Positions 54,601-64,000 of a DNA stretch of 64,000 nt are shown piece by piece. The notes beneath the pieces are model-generated. The model made no database searches, had not been told where the DNA came from, and worked only from the letters and a program-made list of their open reading frames with translations. Numbering within the stretch: the first letter of the stretch is position 1; each line of letters starts with the position of its first letter. The position numbers and the translations under genes were made by a program. Source of the stretch: Ascarosepion bandense (taxonomy: Eukaryota; Mollusca; Cephalopoda; Sepiida; Sepiidae); assembly GCA_037127315.1 (NCBI GenBank), contig JBBBDQ010001452.1, forward strand, positions 1,213,501 through 1,277,500, read 5' to 3'.

Positions 54601-57050
54601 TGGTTCCACCACTTTACTCAATAGTCAAATCGGCAGTCATCTGAGGGAACAGCAGCAAGTGAAAGTAGTCCAAAATGACTAAAGACTGCAAACATCAGCA
54701 GGCAAACATTTGGCCTCCATATTTTGGGATGTACAAGGTATTTTGTTCATTGATTATATTGAGAAAAGAAGAACCATCAGTAACAAATATTATGTAGCAT
54801 TACTGGTGCATTTGAAGGAAGAAATCGCAAAAAAATGGCCACAAATGAAGAATAAAAAGTGTTACAAGTCGATCACATGGCAAAAACTACATGAATTGCT
54901 TCCGCATCCACCCTATTCTCCAGATCCGGACCCCAGTGACTACTGGCTGTTTGCAGACCTCAAAAGAATGCTCCTGGGAAAGAAATCTGGCCCCAACAAA
55001 GGAATGATATCGGAAACTGAGGTATATTTTGAGGGGAATGACAAATTGTTCTACAAAAAAAGGCATCAAATTGTAAGAGAAGTATTGGAATCAGAAGGAG
55101 ACTGTATTGATCAGAAAAGTTGAATTTTGCCTAAAAGTTGATGTCGTATTAGTTAGTCCCAGTATTTATTGAGTGTTGTGTTTAGTGGAGGAACCTATAT
55201 ATATATATATATATATATATACTGTTAAATATAAGAGACAATGAATGTCTATTATGTTTAATCATGAGCCAATCTAAACATTGTATTTTGGCTTTAACTT
55301 CAGGTGAAAATAAAGACAAAAATTCTGCAACATTTGGATAATTTTTTTATTAAGTTGGTTCTAAGCTTTCAGCTCACATGAGCCATCTTCAAAGAGGTTA
55401 CTTAATAAAAATTATCCAAATGTTGGAGAATTTTTGTCTTTATTTTCACCTGAAATTAAAGCCAAAATATGATGTTTAGAACGGCTCATGATTAAACATA
55501 ATAGACATTCATTGTCTCTTATATTTAACAGTATATGTTTAGAAAATTATCTGCTGCCTCGATAATACACACACACACATATATATATAGGTTCCTCCAC
55601 TAAATTGCTGAAAAAAAACCAGCATAATATGAATAAAAAAGGCCTCAATCTTATTAAAAACAAACATTTTCCATCAAAATGTTTATATTATTATTAAGAG
55701 GAAAGATCAAAGAATTTTTAATTATTTATCCCTTCTAACACGTTTAAAATTTTGATAAAATATTTTGTTTTGATTTTAGTTAGCGGGTAAACAAATCATT
55801 ACTAGAGTTTACAATGGAAAATGTAATATTCCATAACTCAGTTTTTTTCCGGTGACAAACACATTAATTTGAAAATTCTTGCAAAAATCAAATAATTGTT
55901 GGATTTTAATGAAACTTTCAGTACTTATTCACAAATGAATTAAATTATTTTTGAAATCATTATTTTTAAAAAATCTTACTAAAAATATATTTTTTACATC
56001 CATTGTCCCCTCCACATAAATTCATGAAATTTTAAGAAATTAAATTTTCTTGCAATAAATGGTTTTATTAGATAAATGCAGGACACGTTGGAGAATGTAA
56101 ATCATCTATTACTTTTTTTAACAATTTGGCCTATATTTCCGAAAAACTGCTCCCAGTAGTAAAATGAAAAATACAATATAACTATGATATTATTTAATTT
56201 GATAATTTTACTTGAATAAATAAAAATTAAGGACTTTATAGTCTGAAGAAAAAATGTTTTTGTTTACTAATGAAAATTTGAAAGAATTGTTTTCATTTTT
56301 TGTTTTTTAATTATAATAATTTTTAAAGTTTCGAAAATATTTTTTGAAAACGTCAAAGATTTGTTGGGGTTAGTTTAAAAACTAATTAAGTGAAGATTAT
56401 ATTTAGTAATCAAAAATTAAAAAAGTTTAATACAAACTGTTTGACCTCCCTATTTTTCAAAATAATTAAAAGTTTTTTTTTTATTTGTGTATTTGAAGTT
56501 TTTTTTTTGTATGGTAATTTCTATGTGCAAATTAAAAGGTTAGAATTTCCTCCCCTTACCCGCAAAAACATTTGTACAATTTTGTCACTTGTGATCGCTA
56601 TACACTTATTCCAAACCTGACAAACTGTCAATACGATTGATATACAGCGGACAGGTCAAAAAGTTCAACACTGTGATTAAGCAATAGTTTTATTTTAAAT
56701 TTCATGCTATAAATATGTAGTACTTGTGTAAATCAGATTAATTGAACATAAAATTTGCTAGTTTTTCAAAAATAGTGTGTCACAGATGTATATTTTATTT
56801 TTGCTAGATTTTTAAAACCAAGAATTAACTTTTGTTTACAAATGTGTTGATTGCTTAAAAATGTCTGAAAAATTAAAAGATTAAAAAAATGTCAAACTTT
56901 TATATTGCAATCAGTATAATTTCTGTTTGAAATACATCATAATATTTTGGTTACTGGAAATAGTAAATTTAATCATTTAGGTTTTAATTAAAACTTTTTA
57001 AAAAATTCAATTCAAAATTCAATTTAAAATTTAGATATTGAAAATGAGTG

Positions 57051-57113
<63 letters not shown>

Positions 57114-57211
57114 ATGTTTTATCAAAAAACTATTGACCAGTGTAATTTCGGAAAATATTTTTTGCAGTCTTTTAAAATATATATGGGTTGTATATTCTTC
57201 ATAAAAACATA

Positions 57212-57250
<39 letters not shown>

Positions 57251-58751
57251 AACAAAGTTGTGGAACTCGTAGGTTTTTTTTTACCTGTTGTTCATGCATT
57301 TACTTTTATAAAGAGTGCTCGATACAACGTAGAGCATTATATTGTACTAGTTGTTACAATGGTTTATAAATTCATAGTATCACGACACAAAAATTTTTGT
57401 GTTTCAAAGCTGCTATGCACATTTCTCATCGGGTGAAGAATTGACACTGCATAAAAAAACAAAAAAAACAATATAAAATACCTAAACTAAATGAAAACGC
57501 AACCTGTCCAAAACTAAGCTACCCCACACCCTTCTACTAACCCAAAGCGCCACCTCTAGAACCACGAACGGACGACTAGACGATTCTAAATTTCCACCCC
57601 ACATTTATTTACACTGTTTTCATGAACAGCGACGCCCCTCCCATCACACTTGGACAACAGTAAAATAAACACAAAAAATGTTTACCCTTCCTTAAAAAAA
57701 GCCGTAAACCCCAATATAAGAACTACCCAGATAAAATAAATAAGGAACCTGTCTTAAGCTAAGCCACCTCTCCTAACCCATATCTCTAAGGCTACAATAT
57801 GGCCGACAGAATTAGAATAAGCTCCCAACCCCACATTCACTTAAACATCATATCACCATAAATAAACCGTTTTCACCATTTAATTTTCATTTCAATTTTT
57901 CACCCAATGAGAAGCGCTCAAATGTTTGTGTAGTGATACTATGAATTTATAAACCATTTTAACAACTAGTACAATATATATATATAAAACAGTGCTTGAT
58001 ATATAATATATAGACACATCACCTGATGATGCATTGAGGCTTCAATGCTGAAACGAACGTACCTTCGTAGCGATTATATATAGAAATTATGTACATGTTC
58101 TAAAGTATAATTTATAATATATATATATATATATATATCTACCATCCGCCCGTGTATTGAATATTGCTGCCATATCTGGTCGGGTGCCCCTGCTGCTCTC
58201 CTTGGGCTTCTTGACAAAATACAAAGGAGGATCTGTAACGTGGTTGATACTAACTTGGCAGACCGGCTGCAACCACTCTCTCACCGACGTGATGTGGCTT
58301 CCCTGTGCCTCTTCTACAAGTACTTTCATGGCTTCTGCTCCGATGAGCTTAGATCACTGGTGCCGCCCAAGCACGAATTTACACGAGATACTAGATTAGC
58401 AACTAGGTCCCACCCTTTTACAGTTAAACAAATAAGATGTAACCGTAAATTCTACTCCAACAGCTTCTTTTCTCGCGCTTCCCGCCTGTGGAACTCCCTT
58501 CCACAAGTCTGCTTTCCCGACAGTTACAATCTCCAGGTGTTTAAATGTAGGGTCAATAGACACCTCCTATCACACTAACTCCCAACTATTCTCACAACAC
58601 TCTCATCTACCCAACCCTCATTCTCGGTATCCTCACCCGCCTATCACCCACCCTCTGTTATGTCCTATATTTAACCAGCCTTTCTCCTCTCTACGTAGCC
58701 CCCTGCACAGTAGTGGCAGTGACATGCCTTGCTCGGGGTGAAACGCTTATG

Positions 58752-58782
<31 letters not shown>

Positions 58783-59018
58783 TAGTGTTGTTTTAAGGCT
58801 CATTGCTTGCAGTGGAGTATAGGCAATGGATGTAGTAGATATTATTGTACAATATATATATATATAAAAACTAGTACAATATATATATATATAAAACAGT
58901 GCTTGATATATAATATATAGACACATCACCTGATGATGCATTGAGGCTTCAATGCTGAAACGAACGTACCTTCGTAGCGATTATATATAGAAATTATGTA
59001 CATGTTCTAAAGTATAAT

Positions 59019-59061
<43 letters not shown>

Positions 59062-62000
59062 TTGTTTTAAGGCTCATTGCTTGCAGTGGAGTATAGGCAA
59101 TGGATGTAGTAAATATTATTGAGTGTTGGGATTTTCTTTTTTATTTATAATGCCTCTATGAAAGAAATTATTGATAATTACATATAAATACTTAACCTGA
59201 GTATACCATTTTTGTATCCCTGAAATGCTTGGGGTGAATGAGATTTCCCCCAACTGTTTGCTATGATAGGGCTCCATGGATGTTTGGGAGCAAGGATGAT
59301 GAATGAAAAAAATATATATGGCAACAAAGAAAAGGAAAAGCTCCTCATCAGAATTGCATAGTTACTTCCCCTTAATATATAGTAATGGAATCTCTTGATG
59401 AAACTCCTATCACCATTTATAATTGAAAAAGTAATATACTTTCAAAATTATATGCAGAAAAATCCTCAAATAGTGTATAACTTAAAAATCAAAACCTAGC
59501 CATTTAGAAGTGTAATCAAAAGTCCAAACCTGGCAACTTGGTCCCTAGAAGAAATCAAAGTTTACCTAAAAACGTAATAGATGTAACTGGAATAAGAATT
59601 AAAATAAATGGCCTAGCCCTACCCTAATATATATATATATACATATATATTAAAATTCAACACGCCCAAATCACCAAATGAAATAAAAATAGTTTATATC
59701 ATCACAAAAGTGGAAATTTACATTCTAAGACTTTTATGATGTCATAACTGCCAAAGATTTGGCCATCATAAAAACAGACTTGGCAGCTCGGATACAGTCA
59801 CTTTCTCACCCATGCAGTGTGGCTTCCCTGTGTCTCTTCTACAAATACTTTCACAGATTCTGCTCTGATGAACTTAGCGCACTGGTATCCTTTATATATG
59901 AATTTCCTCGAGCCACAAGATTAGCAACTAGGTCCCACCCTGTTACTGTGAAGCCAATAAATTTTAAACGCTAATTCTACTCCAGCAGCTTCTTTTCTCG
60001 CTCTTCTTGCCTGTGGAATTCTCTTCCGCGTACTTGCTTTCCTGACAGTTACAATCTCCAAGAATTTAAATGTAAAGTCAATCGTCATCTCATGTCTCAC
60101 TAACTTACATCCTCTCTCTCATGCTTTTCGACATCCACCCGACTCTCATCAGTACTCTCTTCCCTCCCCTACTCTCTTGCTGACACCCCCTGCAACCTTT
60201 CACTCCTCATAACATTCCTCCTCGTACACCCCACTTTCATCAGTAATCTCTTCCCTCTCCTACTCTCTTCCTGACACCCCCTGCAACCTCTCACTCTTCA
60301 TAAAATTCTTCCTATATTACCCCCTGCACAACAGTGGCAGTAAAATGCCTTGCTTGGGGTGACACGATTAAAAAAAAAAATAGTGTATAACTTAAAAATC
60401 AAAACCTAGCCATACCAAAATCTTTGAACACATTTAGAGGTGTAATCAAAAGTTCAAACCTGGCAACTTGCTTTCTACAAAATTCAAAGTTAACCTAAAA
60501 AAAAAAATGTAATAGATGTAACTAGAATAACAATTAAAAGAAATGATCAAACCATAAACATTAATACATATATATTAAAATTCAACACATCTAAACCACC
60601 AAATGAAATAAAAATAGGTTATATCATCACAAAAGTTTGAAATTTACATTCTTAGACTTGATGTCATAACTGCCAAAGATTTGGCCATCATAAAAACAGA
60701 TGTACTAGAATTTTGGTATATCTAATATGCAGCAGTACAGACCAAGAAACTGATTGCGAAGGGACCATAAAATGCATAACTTGTAACCCCCACCCCCCGC
60801 AGACTGACATCTATTTAAAGCTTGGAAAAAAATAGAGATCATAAATATGGAAACAACATTTCCTGAAACCAGGAAAATTGCTGCAAACACTAAATAGTAT
60901 ATTAACCAAATGCAACCAAAACCCAAAAACACAAGGGTGAGAAATATGATTTCTGCGAATTCGTGGCACTAACCCAGGAGCTAAAGAAATTCATTGAAAT
61001 AATGATGTATATAACTGATATCAACAAAAGAAAAGCAACAATTTACATCACATCCCATTAAAAAAAAAAAAAATTAATACACCTAATCAAAATATAGAAA
61101 ATTCTAACTGGTTAAACTTTGAAATTAAAAAACCAAAACAATCATCTTGTCACTCACCTCAATCTTGAGATTCCTCACCTGTAATGCAAAGAGGAATATT
61201 AACAACAACAAAAAAAGCAAATACAAAAAGCAAGAAAACACAAACTAGTCAAAAAGAAAACTTTCTAAGGAAGAAATCACCTAAAATCAATCTAAAAAAC
61301 AAAACAAAAAACATAGAATCCAGTCAAAAAAAAAAAAAAAAATAAAACCCTGCAAAAAGAAATCACCTAAAAATAACCTTGGATAAATGGAAACTTAAGA
61401 CAACCCAACAAAAAATAAAAACGTCAACATAACATGGCTAATAAAATTACTCAGTGGAATACAAATGCGGTAAAATCAAATCAAAATCAAAACGAATTAC
61501 TTGTGCTTATGTCCTGTTTGCTTAGCATCTATATTGTTCTTTTCTTTTCTTTTATTTTTTAAACAAAAGGTTAATTCTGACATTCTTGTTATATTATATT
61601 TCATATCTTTGTAGGAAAATCAGCCCATTCCAGAGCCTGGTCCTGGGGGTAAGTTCCTTGTATCTATGTCCACCCTGTTTGAAGTTATTATGCAAATAAA
61701 ATAAACCTAAATAACTCAAAAAGTTCTGAACCGATATTTGTTAAATTTAAACTTAAAATTTTCCAACTTTAGTAAAATATTTAACTAAATTTTCTGCCAT
61801 TCTCAATGGTTAGTTATTTTGGGTCAGATTTCAGGTTGGACAAGAATTTTTCAGCATGCTCTAATATTATGATTTTGGGGATTTTAAGGGTACCATGCAG
61901 GGTAGCTTCTCTAAAGAAAGGAATCTTACTTGACAATGTCTATTTAGGCAAGTCTTACATGTTACAAGTGGCAGGGATCGATCCATGACTTGACACTGCT

Positions 62001-63695
62001 CTTCGTGAGAATGTTAAAAGTCATGTCCAACCAAGAAAAGACACCTCGGAAAATTCTGAGGTTTGATTATTTGATCAGAATTTTCAGCACCAGCTTACAT
62101 GATGTAGATAAGTCTTGGTCTGGTTTATACTGGAGTCTGTAGGTAAACATTGGTTGGGGCTATACTTGGGTCTGTAGGCAAAGAATCATACTCAGGTCTG
62201 TGGGTAAATGTTAGCCAATGTTGGCTAGGGCTATATTTGAGTCCGTTGGCAAATGTTGGCCAGGGCTATACTCAAGTCTGTAGGCAAATGTTGGCTGGGG
62301 CTGTATTCAAGTTCATAGGCAAATGATGGCCAGGACTCAAATCTGTAGGCAAACATTAACTGGGGATATGCTTGGGTCCGTAGGAAAATGTTGGCCAGGG
62401 TTATACTTGAGTTCATAGGCAATTTTCGGCTGGGGCTATGCTCAATTCTGTAGACAAATGGTAACTGTGGCAACATTAGGGTCTGTAGGTAAAAGTTGAC
62501 CAGGGCTAGACTCAGATCTGTAAGCAAGCATTGGCTAGGATTATTTTCAAGTCTGTAGGTGAACATTGGTTGGGGATATACTTGGCTCTGTAGGCAAAGG
62601 ATTATACTCAAGTCCATAGGCAAACATTGGCCAGGGCTATATTTGAGTCTGTTGGCAAATGTTGGCCAGGGCTATACTCAAGTCTGTAGGCAAATGTTGG
62701 CTGGGGCTGTATTCAAGTTCATAGGCAAATGATGGCTGGGGCTATACTCAAATCTGTAGGTGAACATCAACCTGGGCTATACTTGGGTCCATAGGAAAAT
62801 GTTGGCTGGGGCTATATTTAAATCCATAGGCAATTTTTGGTCAGGGCTATACTCAATTCTATAGACAAACAGTAACTGGGGCTACACTCAGGTTTTTAGC
62901 CAAAAGTTGGCCAGAGCTATACTCGGATCTGTAAGCAAGTATTGGCTAGGATTATTCTAGAGTCTGTAGGTGAACATTTGTTGGGGTTATATTCAAATTG
63001 GCAAGCATTCAACTGAAAAGGGAACCTGCAGGAGAAACATATGGTATATTTTAAGCCGAAACATCTGAGCATACACTGTTCAAATAATATGACACACTAC
63101 CAGTTTACATGATATTAGGAGTTGTAAAAAATCCCTAATGATTTTGAAATTGTCAAAGTGCTGTACACAATTATTTTTGGCATTTCTTTGGTCAACTTAC
63201 CATTGCCCATAGTAGGAGGTGGTTTTATAAGACAAAAGTTGTATTGAAAAAGATATGGCCTGACTAAATTTTTTGATAAATATTTTGCAGTAACATTTCT
63301 CGAAGCACTTGCCATGAACATTTTAAGCAAAAAAATCTCTGTTTTTTTTTTTTATTTATTAAGATCAGATTCACATTTGGATTTTCAAAAATATAGATTG
63401 ATTTTCAATTCTCAAAACCTTGTTTACTCTTTCTCTATTTTTTTCTTCTGCTATTGTCATTAACAGGATTACCTCCCTTGTTAAGAAATCTTTAACCCTT
63501 TGTTCAGTACTGGTTTTTTATCATTTGCAGAAGTTCAACTGGCAATGCAGTACGTCGGCATCTGCGGCTCCGATGTCCATTATTGGACACATGGAAGAAT
63601 TGGCAATTTTATTTTGACATCACCAATGCTTTTGGGTCATGAAGCCAGTGGAGTGGTCAGTAAACTTGGTTCAGGTGTCAATAACGTTGCCATTG
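48910..63695 (+). CDS. SORD: Sorbitol dehydrogenase paralog B, 5' part (3 exons; runs off window)
   Basis: Exons at 48910-48960, 61615-61648 and 63531-63695 encode the first 83 residues plus a split codon, with sizes and phases identical to SORD-A exons 1-3. The catalytic segment is canonical: [11 protein letters not shown], then LGHEASG with the zinc ligands His and Glu. Intron 1 is about 12.7 kb and intron 2 about 1.9 kb. The remaining exons must lie past position 64000. The protein is closely similar to SORD-A, so the enzyme class (NAD-dependent polyol dehydrogenase) is secure. This copy looks like the one retaining ancestral activity; that is inference. Confidence 0.93.
48961..49735 (+). 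other. Start of SORD-B intron 1
   Basis: The first 100-120 nt are similar to SORD-A intron 1 (TTTATTTTTATCGTTTTCTA, TTCGCCTGTGCTTA). The rest is unique AT-rich sequence. Confidence 0.6.
49751..49913. repeat. 32-33 bp minisatellite, 5 units
   Basis: AGAGGGGAGAGGGGATTTAA plus GAAGGGACACACG repeats five times (units at 49751, 49783, 49816, 49849, 49881), nearly perfect. A short (CCTAA)n run follows at 49936-49962. Confidence 0.95.
50265..50930 (-). mobile_element. RTE-like LINE 3' end split by TB-SINE
   Basis: Minus-strand RTE C-terminus occupies 50930-50660 ([33 protein letters not shown]) and 50345-50265 (GTCCAAAAAGGACACGGCAC). A TB-SINE copy fills the gap. Confidence 0.75.
50352..50659 (-). 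mobile_element. TB-SINE nested in RTE element
   Basis: It spans body unit and tRNA-like head: GTCAATTAAGTGCCATACGT at the left, and at the right a box B-like GAGCCAAGTTCGAATTCCAG and TGGTGCAGTGGATATTGACT on the minus strand. Insertion into the RTE 3' end dates it as younger. Confidence 0.75.
51495..51682 (+). mobile_element. HH-SINE copy 5 with (TA)n tail
   Basis: Box A-like GGGTACAGTTGG lies at 51475, box B-like GGGTTTCGGTTCC at 51517, the hammerhead at 51541-51592, then CATTCTGTTGAGGTCGAATA and (TA)n at 51641-51682. It is a different subfamily from the 38 kb copies. Confidence 0.65.
51541..51592 (+). ncRNA. Hammerhead ribozyme HHR-5
   Basis: Stem I GCGTTG pairs with CAGTGC (6 bp, two G-U). 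Core CTGATGA follows at 51549; stem II GTCC/GGAC with 8 nt loop; GAAA at 51572; stem III ACG/CGT with 2 nt loop; cleavage after C at 51583. All invariant core bases are present. Confidence 0.8.
51735..52480 (-). repeat. Dispersed repeat U, copy 2, with C16 tract
   Basis: Reverse complement of 27250-27835. A run of 16 C (52182-52197) replaces the short CCC at the equivalent position of copy 1. Confidence 0.6.
52510..52630 (-). pseudogene. RTE-like LINE short fragment
   Basis: Minus-strand PKDEGET and neighbouring codons match the SSKMKERLEA region of RTE elements; very short and degraded. Confidence 0.45.
52650..53440 (+). mobile_element. RTE-like LINE RT fragment split by XR1
   Basis: Frames read [20 protein letters not shown] with the tyrosine of YADD replaced by a stop, and [16 protein letters not shown]. 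After the XR1 copy the element resumes with [11 protein letters not shown], then [18 protein letters not shown] sequence. It ends at an opposed LINE-A fragment. Confidence 0.75.
52791..53290 (-). repeat. XR1 dispersed repeat nested in RTE
   Basis: Complete ends on the minus strand: CTAGCAGTATAGCCCGGCGT at 53290 and AAATAAGTTTAGAT at 52791. Its insertion into an RTE element shows XR1 is mobile. Confidence 0.8.
53445..53981 (-). mobile_element. LINE-A fragment
   Basis: The minus-strand frame 53893-53555 reads [50 protein letters not shown], uninterrupted. The 5' edge is at a mariner element; the 3' tail is lost. Confidence 0.8.
53990..55182 (+). mobile_element. mariner transposon, inactivated
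   Basis: Ends AACACATCACTCAATAAGTT and, inverted, AACACAACACTCAATAAATA, flanked by TA (53988-53989, 55183-55184). Remnants: DETWFHHF with the first catalytic Asp, then [48 protein letters not shown] with the third Asp. The HQDNAPCH block with the second Asp is deleted, and stops and frameshifts are present. Confidence 0.88.
55219..55534. repeat. Large inverted repeat, ~135 bp arms
   Basis: ATACTGTTAAATATAAGAGA to TTTTTATTAAG is mirrored with about 94% identity around a 46 bp centre containing AAGCTTTCAGCTCACATGAG. It is bounded by (TA)n. It looks like two opposed copies of one short repeat. Confidence 0.85.
55590..57052 (+). mobile_element. TIR-R element, full-length copy
   Basis: 1463 bp, starting GGTTCCTCCACTAAATTGCT and ending GAGTGCC, with TA on both sides (55588-55589, 57053-57054). 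It shares internal sequence and order with 38500-39905 and 43645-45370. No transposase; ends and TA flanks suggest a Tc1/mariner-type MITE relative. Confidence 0.6.
57053..57247. repeat. (TA)n and (GT)n microsatellites
   Basis: (TA)n at 57053-57099 passes into (GT)n to 57112; a second (TA)n is at 57213-57247. Confidence 0.92.
57347..57969. mobile_element. MITE with ~85 bp inverted ends and TA flanks
   Basis: Left CTAGTTGTTACAATGGTTTA and right (inverted) CTAGTTGTTAAAATGGTTTA stay similar for about 85 bp. TA occurs at 57345 and 57970. The interior is non-coding. The exact boundary is uncertain because identity continues outward for a few bases. Confidence 0.7.
58018..58076 (+). ncRNA. Hammerhead-like ribozyme HHR-6
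   Basis: Stem I ATCAC with GCGAT (one A-C mismatch), core CTGATGA at 58023, stem II GCATTG/CAATGC with a T-T pair at its base, GAAA at 58050, stem III ACGAA/TTCGT with 6 nt loop, cleavage after A at 58069. Three helices and the core are present; the stem II base mismatch may weaken it. Confidence 0.55.
58138..58780 (+). mobile_element. LINE-A copy with intact C-terminal frame and poly(A)
   Basis: The frame is open from the 5' truncation to 58578: [72 protein letters not shown] and stop. It is followed by CCCCCTGCACAGTAGTGGCA, GCTCGGGGTGAAACG and a 30 nt poly(A). It looks like the youngest LINE-A copy here. Confidence 0.88.
58925..58983 (+). ncRNA. Hammerhead-like ribozyme HHR-7
   Basis: Second copy of HHR-6 with identical sequence across the fold; core CTGATGA at 58930, cleavage predicted after 58976. 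Confidence 0.55.
59471..59778 (+). repeat. Direct repeat D, left copy (308 bp)
   Basis: From TAGTGTATAACTTAAAAATC to ATCATAAAAACAGA. It recurs at 60381-60700 and flanks a LINE-A copy exactly at the LINE's 5' truncation and poly(A) end. Confidence 0.85.
59779..60380 (+). mobile_element. LINE-A copy bracketed by direct repeats D
   Basis: Reads [36 protein letters not shown], then tail with an internal ~70 bp duplication (TGACACCCCCTGCAACCT twice) and A-rich end. Confidence 0.82.
60381..60700 (+). repeat. Direct repeat D, right copy (320 bp)
   Basis: About 88-90% similar to the left copy, with a 12-20 bp insertion (ACCAAAATCTTTGAACAC). It directly follows the LINE-A A-tail. Confidence 0.85.
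60701..61614 (+). other. SORD-B intron 1, 3' end
   Basis: A-rich sequence with several A-runs. No frame, repeat family or RNA gene is recognised before exon 2. Confidence 0.5.
61615..61648 (+). CDS. SORD: SORD-B exon 2
   Basis: A 34 nt exon encodes [11 protein letters not shown]. The acceptor TTTGTAG and donor GTAAGTT mirror the SORD-A exon; Gln replaces Trp at the third residue. Confidence 0.92.
62130..62995 (+). repeat. 35 bp minisatellite with higher-order structure, intron 2 of SORD-B
   Basis: About 24 diverged units of GGCTGGGGCTATACTCAAGT and CTGTAGGCAAATGTT. Unit starts at 62223, 62258 and 62293 show the 35 bp period. A multi-unit block starting TTTGAGTCCGTTGGC (62236) recurs at 62642, a 406 bp higher-order period. 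A 130-residue minus-strand frame is an artefact of the repeat. Confidence 0.92.
63531..63695 (+). CDS. SORD: SORD-B exon 3
   Basis: A 165 nt exon encodes the catalytic zinc region with [23 protein letters not shown] and the [10 protein letters not shown] end. The acceptor is TTTGCAG and the donor GTGAGT. It agrees residue for residue with the usual SORD consensus where SORD-A differs. Confidence 0.94.
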
Positions 63696-64000
63696 GTGAG
63701 TAGATATATAAGGCTTGATCCAAAACTATCAGGATCTTTACAATGTTAAGAGAGCTAAAGTATGTAGAAAGAAGCTGCTTTGCATAGATTGTTGTTGAAC
63801 TCTGTCATGCATACATACTAAGTTATAATGTTTCATTGTCTAGTACTTCCACCCCCACTCTCTCTCTCTCTCTCAATACTATTCGCATTTGAAAGATGCT
63901 AATAAAACTCCTACAGTTAAATGGGAAATATTAACAAAAGCTAAAACATGTAAATTGTTATATGAAATGTTTTCTTTGCTTACAAGAAAAAAATCCATAT
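63696..64000 (+). other. Start of SORD-B intron 3
   Basis: Begins at the GTGAGT donor; contains (CT)n at 63847-63874. No next exon is seen before the window ends. Confidence 0.6.

Larger units (their letters stand above)
57966..59057 (+). mobile_element. Tandem hammerhead-like repeat interrupted by LINE-A
   Basis: ACTAGTACAATATATA, AACAGTGCTTGATATATAAT, the hammerhead-like motif and AATTATGTACATGTTCTAAA occur at 57966-58137 and again from 58869, near-identical. A LINE-A copy sits in the TA tract of the first unit. Without it the period is about 265 bp. Confidence 0.65.

Noticed and set aside
62231..62623. 130-residue minus-strand frame
   Set aside because: The periodic peptide comes from the 35 bp minisatellite in SORD-B intron 2.

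Overview
This window is repeat-rich animal nuclear DNA. Spliced eukaryotic genes, AT-rich introns, long (TA)n, (GATA)n, (TC)n and (CA)n tracts and many decayed retroelements all point that way. I see no prokaryotic operon, rRNA, true tRNA gene or CRISPR array. The RTE-type LINE fragments, Penelope-like GIY-YIG fragment and short repeats ending in hammerhead-like motifs would suit a mollusc, possibly a cephalopod, but nothing here proves the taxon.

Two host genes are supported, both sorbitol dehydrogenase (SORD, polyol pathway), arranged head to head. SORD-A lies on the minus strand (start codon 40422, stop 9901). Its nine coding exons join in phase into an uninterrupted 348-residue protein. 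SORD-B lies on the plus strand (start codon 48910) and runs off the right edge after three exons. Exon 1, its 5' flank and the start of intron 1 are recognisably duplicated, so the pair arose by inverted duplication. SORD-B keeps the canonical N-terminal catalytic segment. SORD-A keeps the zinc ligands but has changed substrate-pocket residues. Both share one 8.5 kb repeat-filled intergenic region.

The rest is mobile DNA: (i) 'LINE-A', a CR1/Jockey-like non-LTR element present as about 12 mostly 5'-truncated copies; (ii) RTE-like LINE fragments; (iii) an R4/NeSL-like endonuclease fragment; (iv) a Penelope-like element (PLE) broken into two opposed pieces; (v) DNA transposons: two Tc1-like, one mariner, one piggyBac-type MITE, one hAT-type foldback, a second foldback, a TA-flanked MITE and the TA-flanked family 'TIR-R'; (vi) a candidate solo LTR; (vii) tRNA-headed SINEs, including 'TB-SINE', whose body repeats in tandem with a 309 bp period; (viii) 'XR1', a dispersed repeat headed by a GCCCGGCGTTGCTCGGGT-like motif.

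The most interesting signal is a set of hammerhead ribozymes inside small tRNA-like repeats. Five copies (29.6 kb minus, 33.5, 38.0, 38.3 and 51.5 kb) have the conserved core, stem II, a tiny stem III, a cleavage site and a pairing stem I, with a compensatory base change between copies. Two lie exactly 300 bp apart, as expected for a retrozyme dimer. A further family with hammerhead-like folds is duplicated at 58.0 and 58.9 kb. Most are followed by (TA)n tracts. Other points of note are a 35 bp minisatellite with 406 bp higher-order structure in SORD-B intron 2, and LINE-A copies flanked by unusually long direct repeats.
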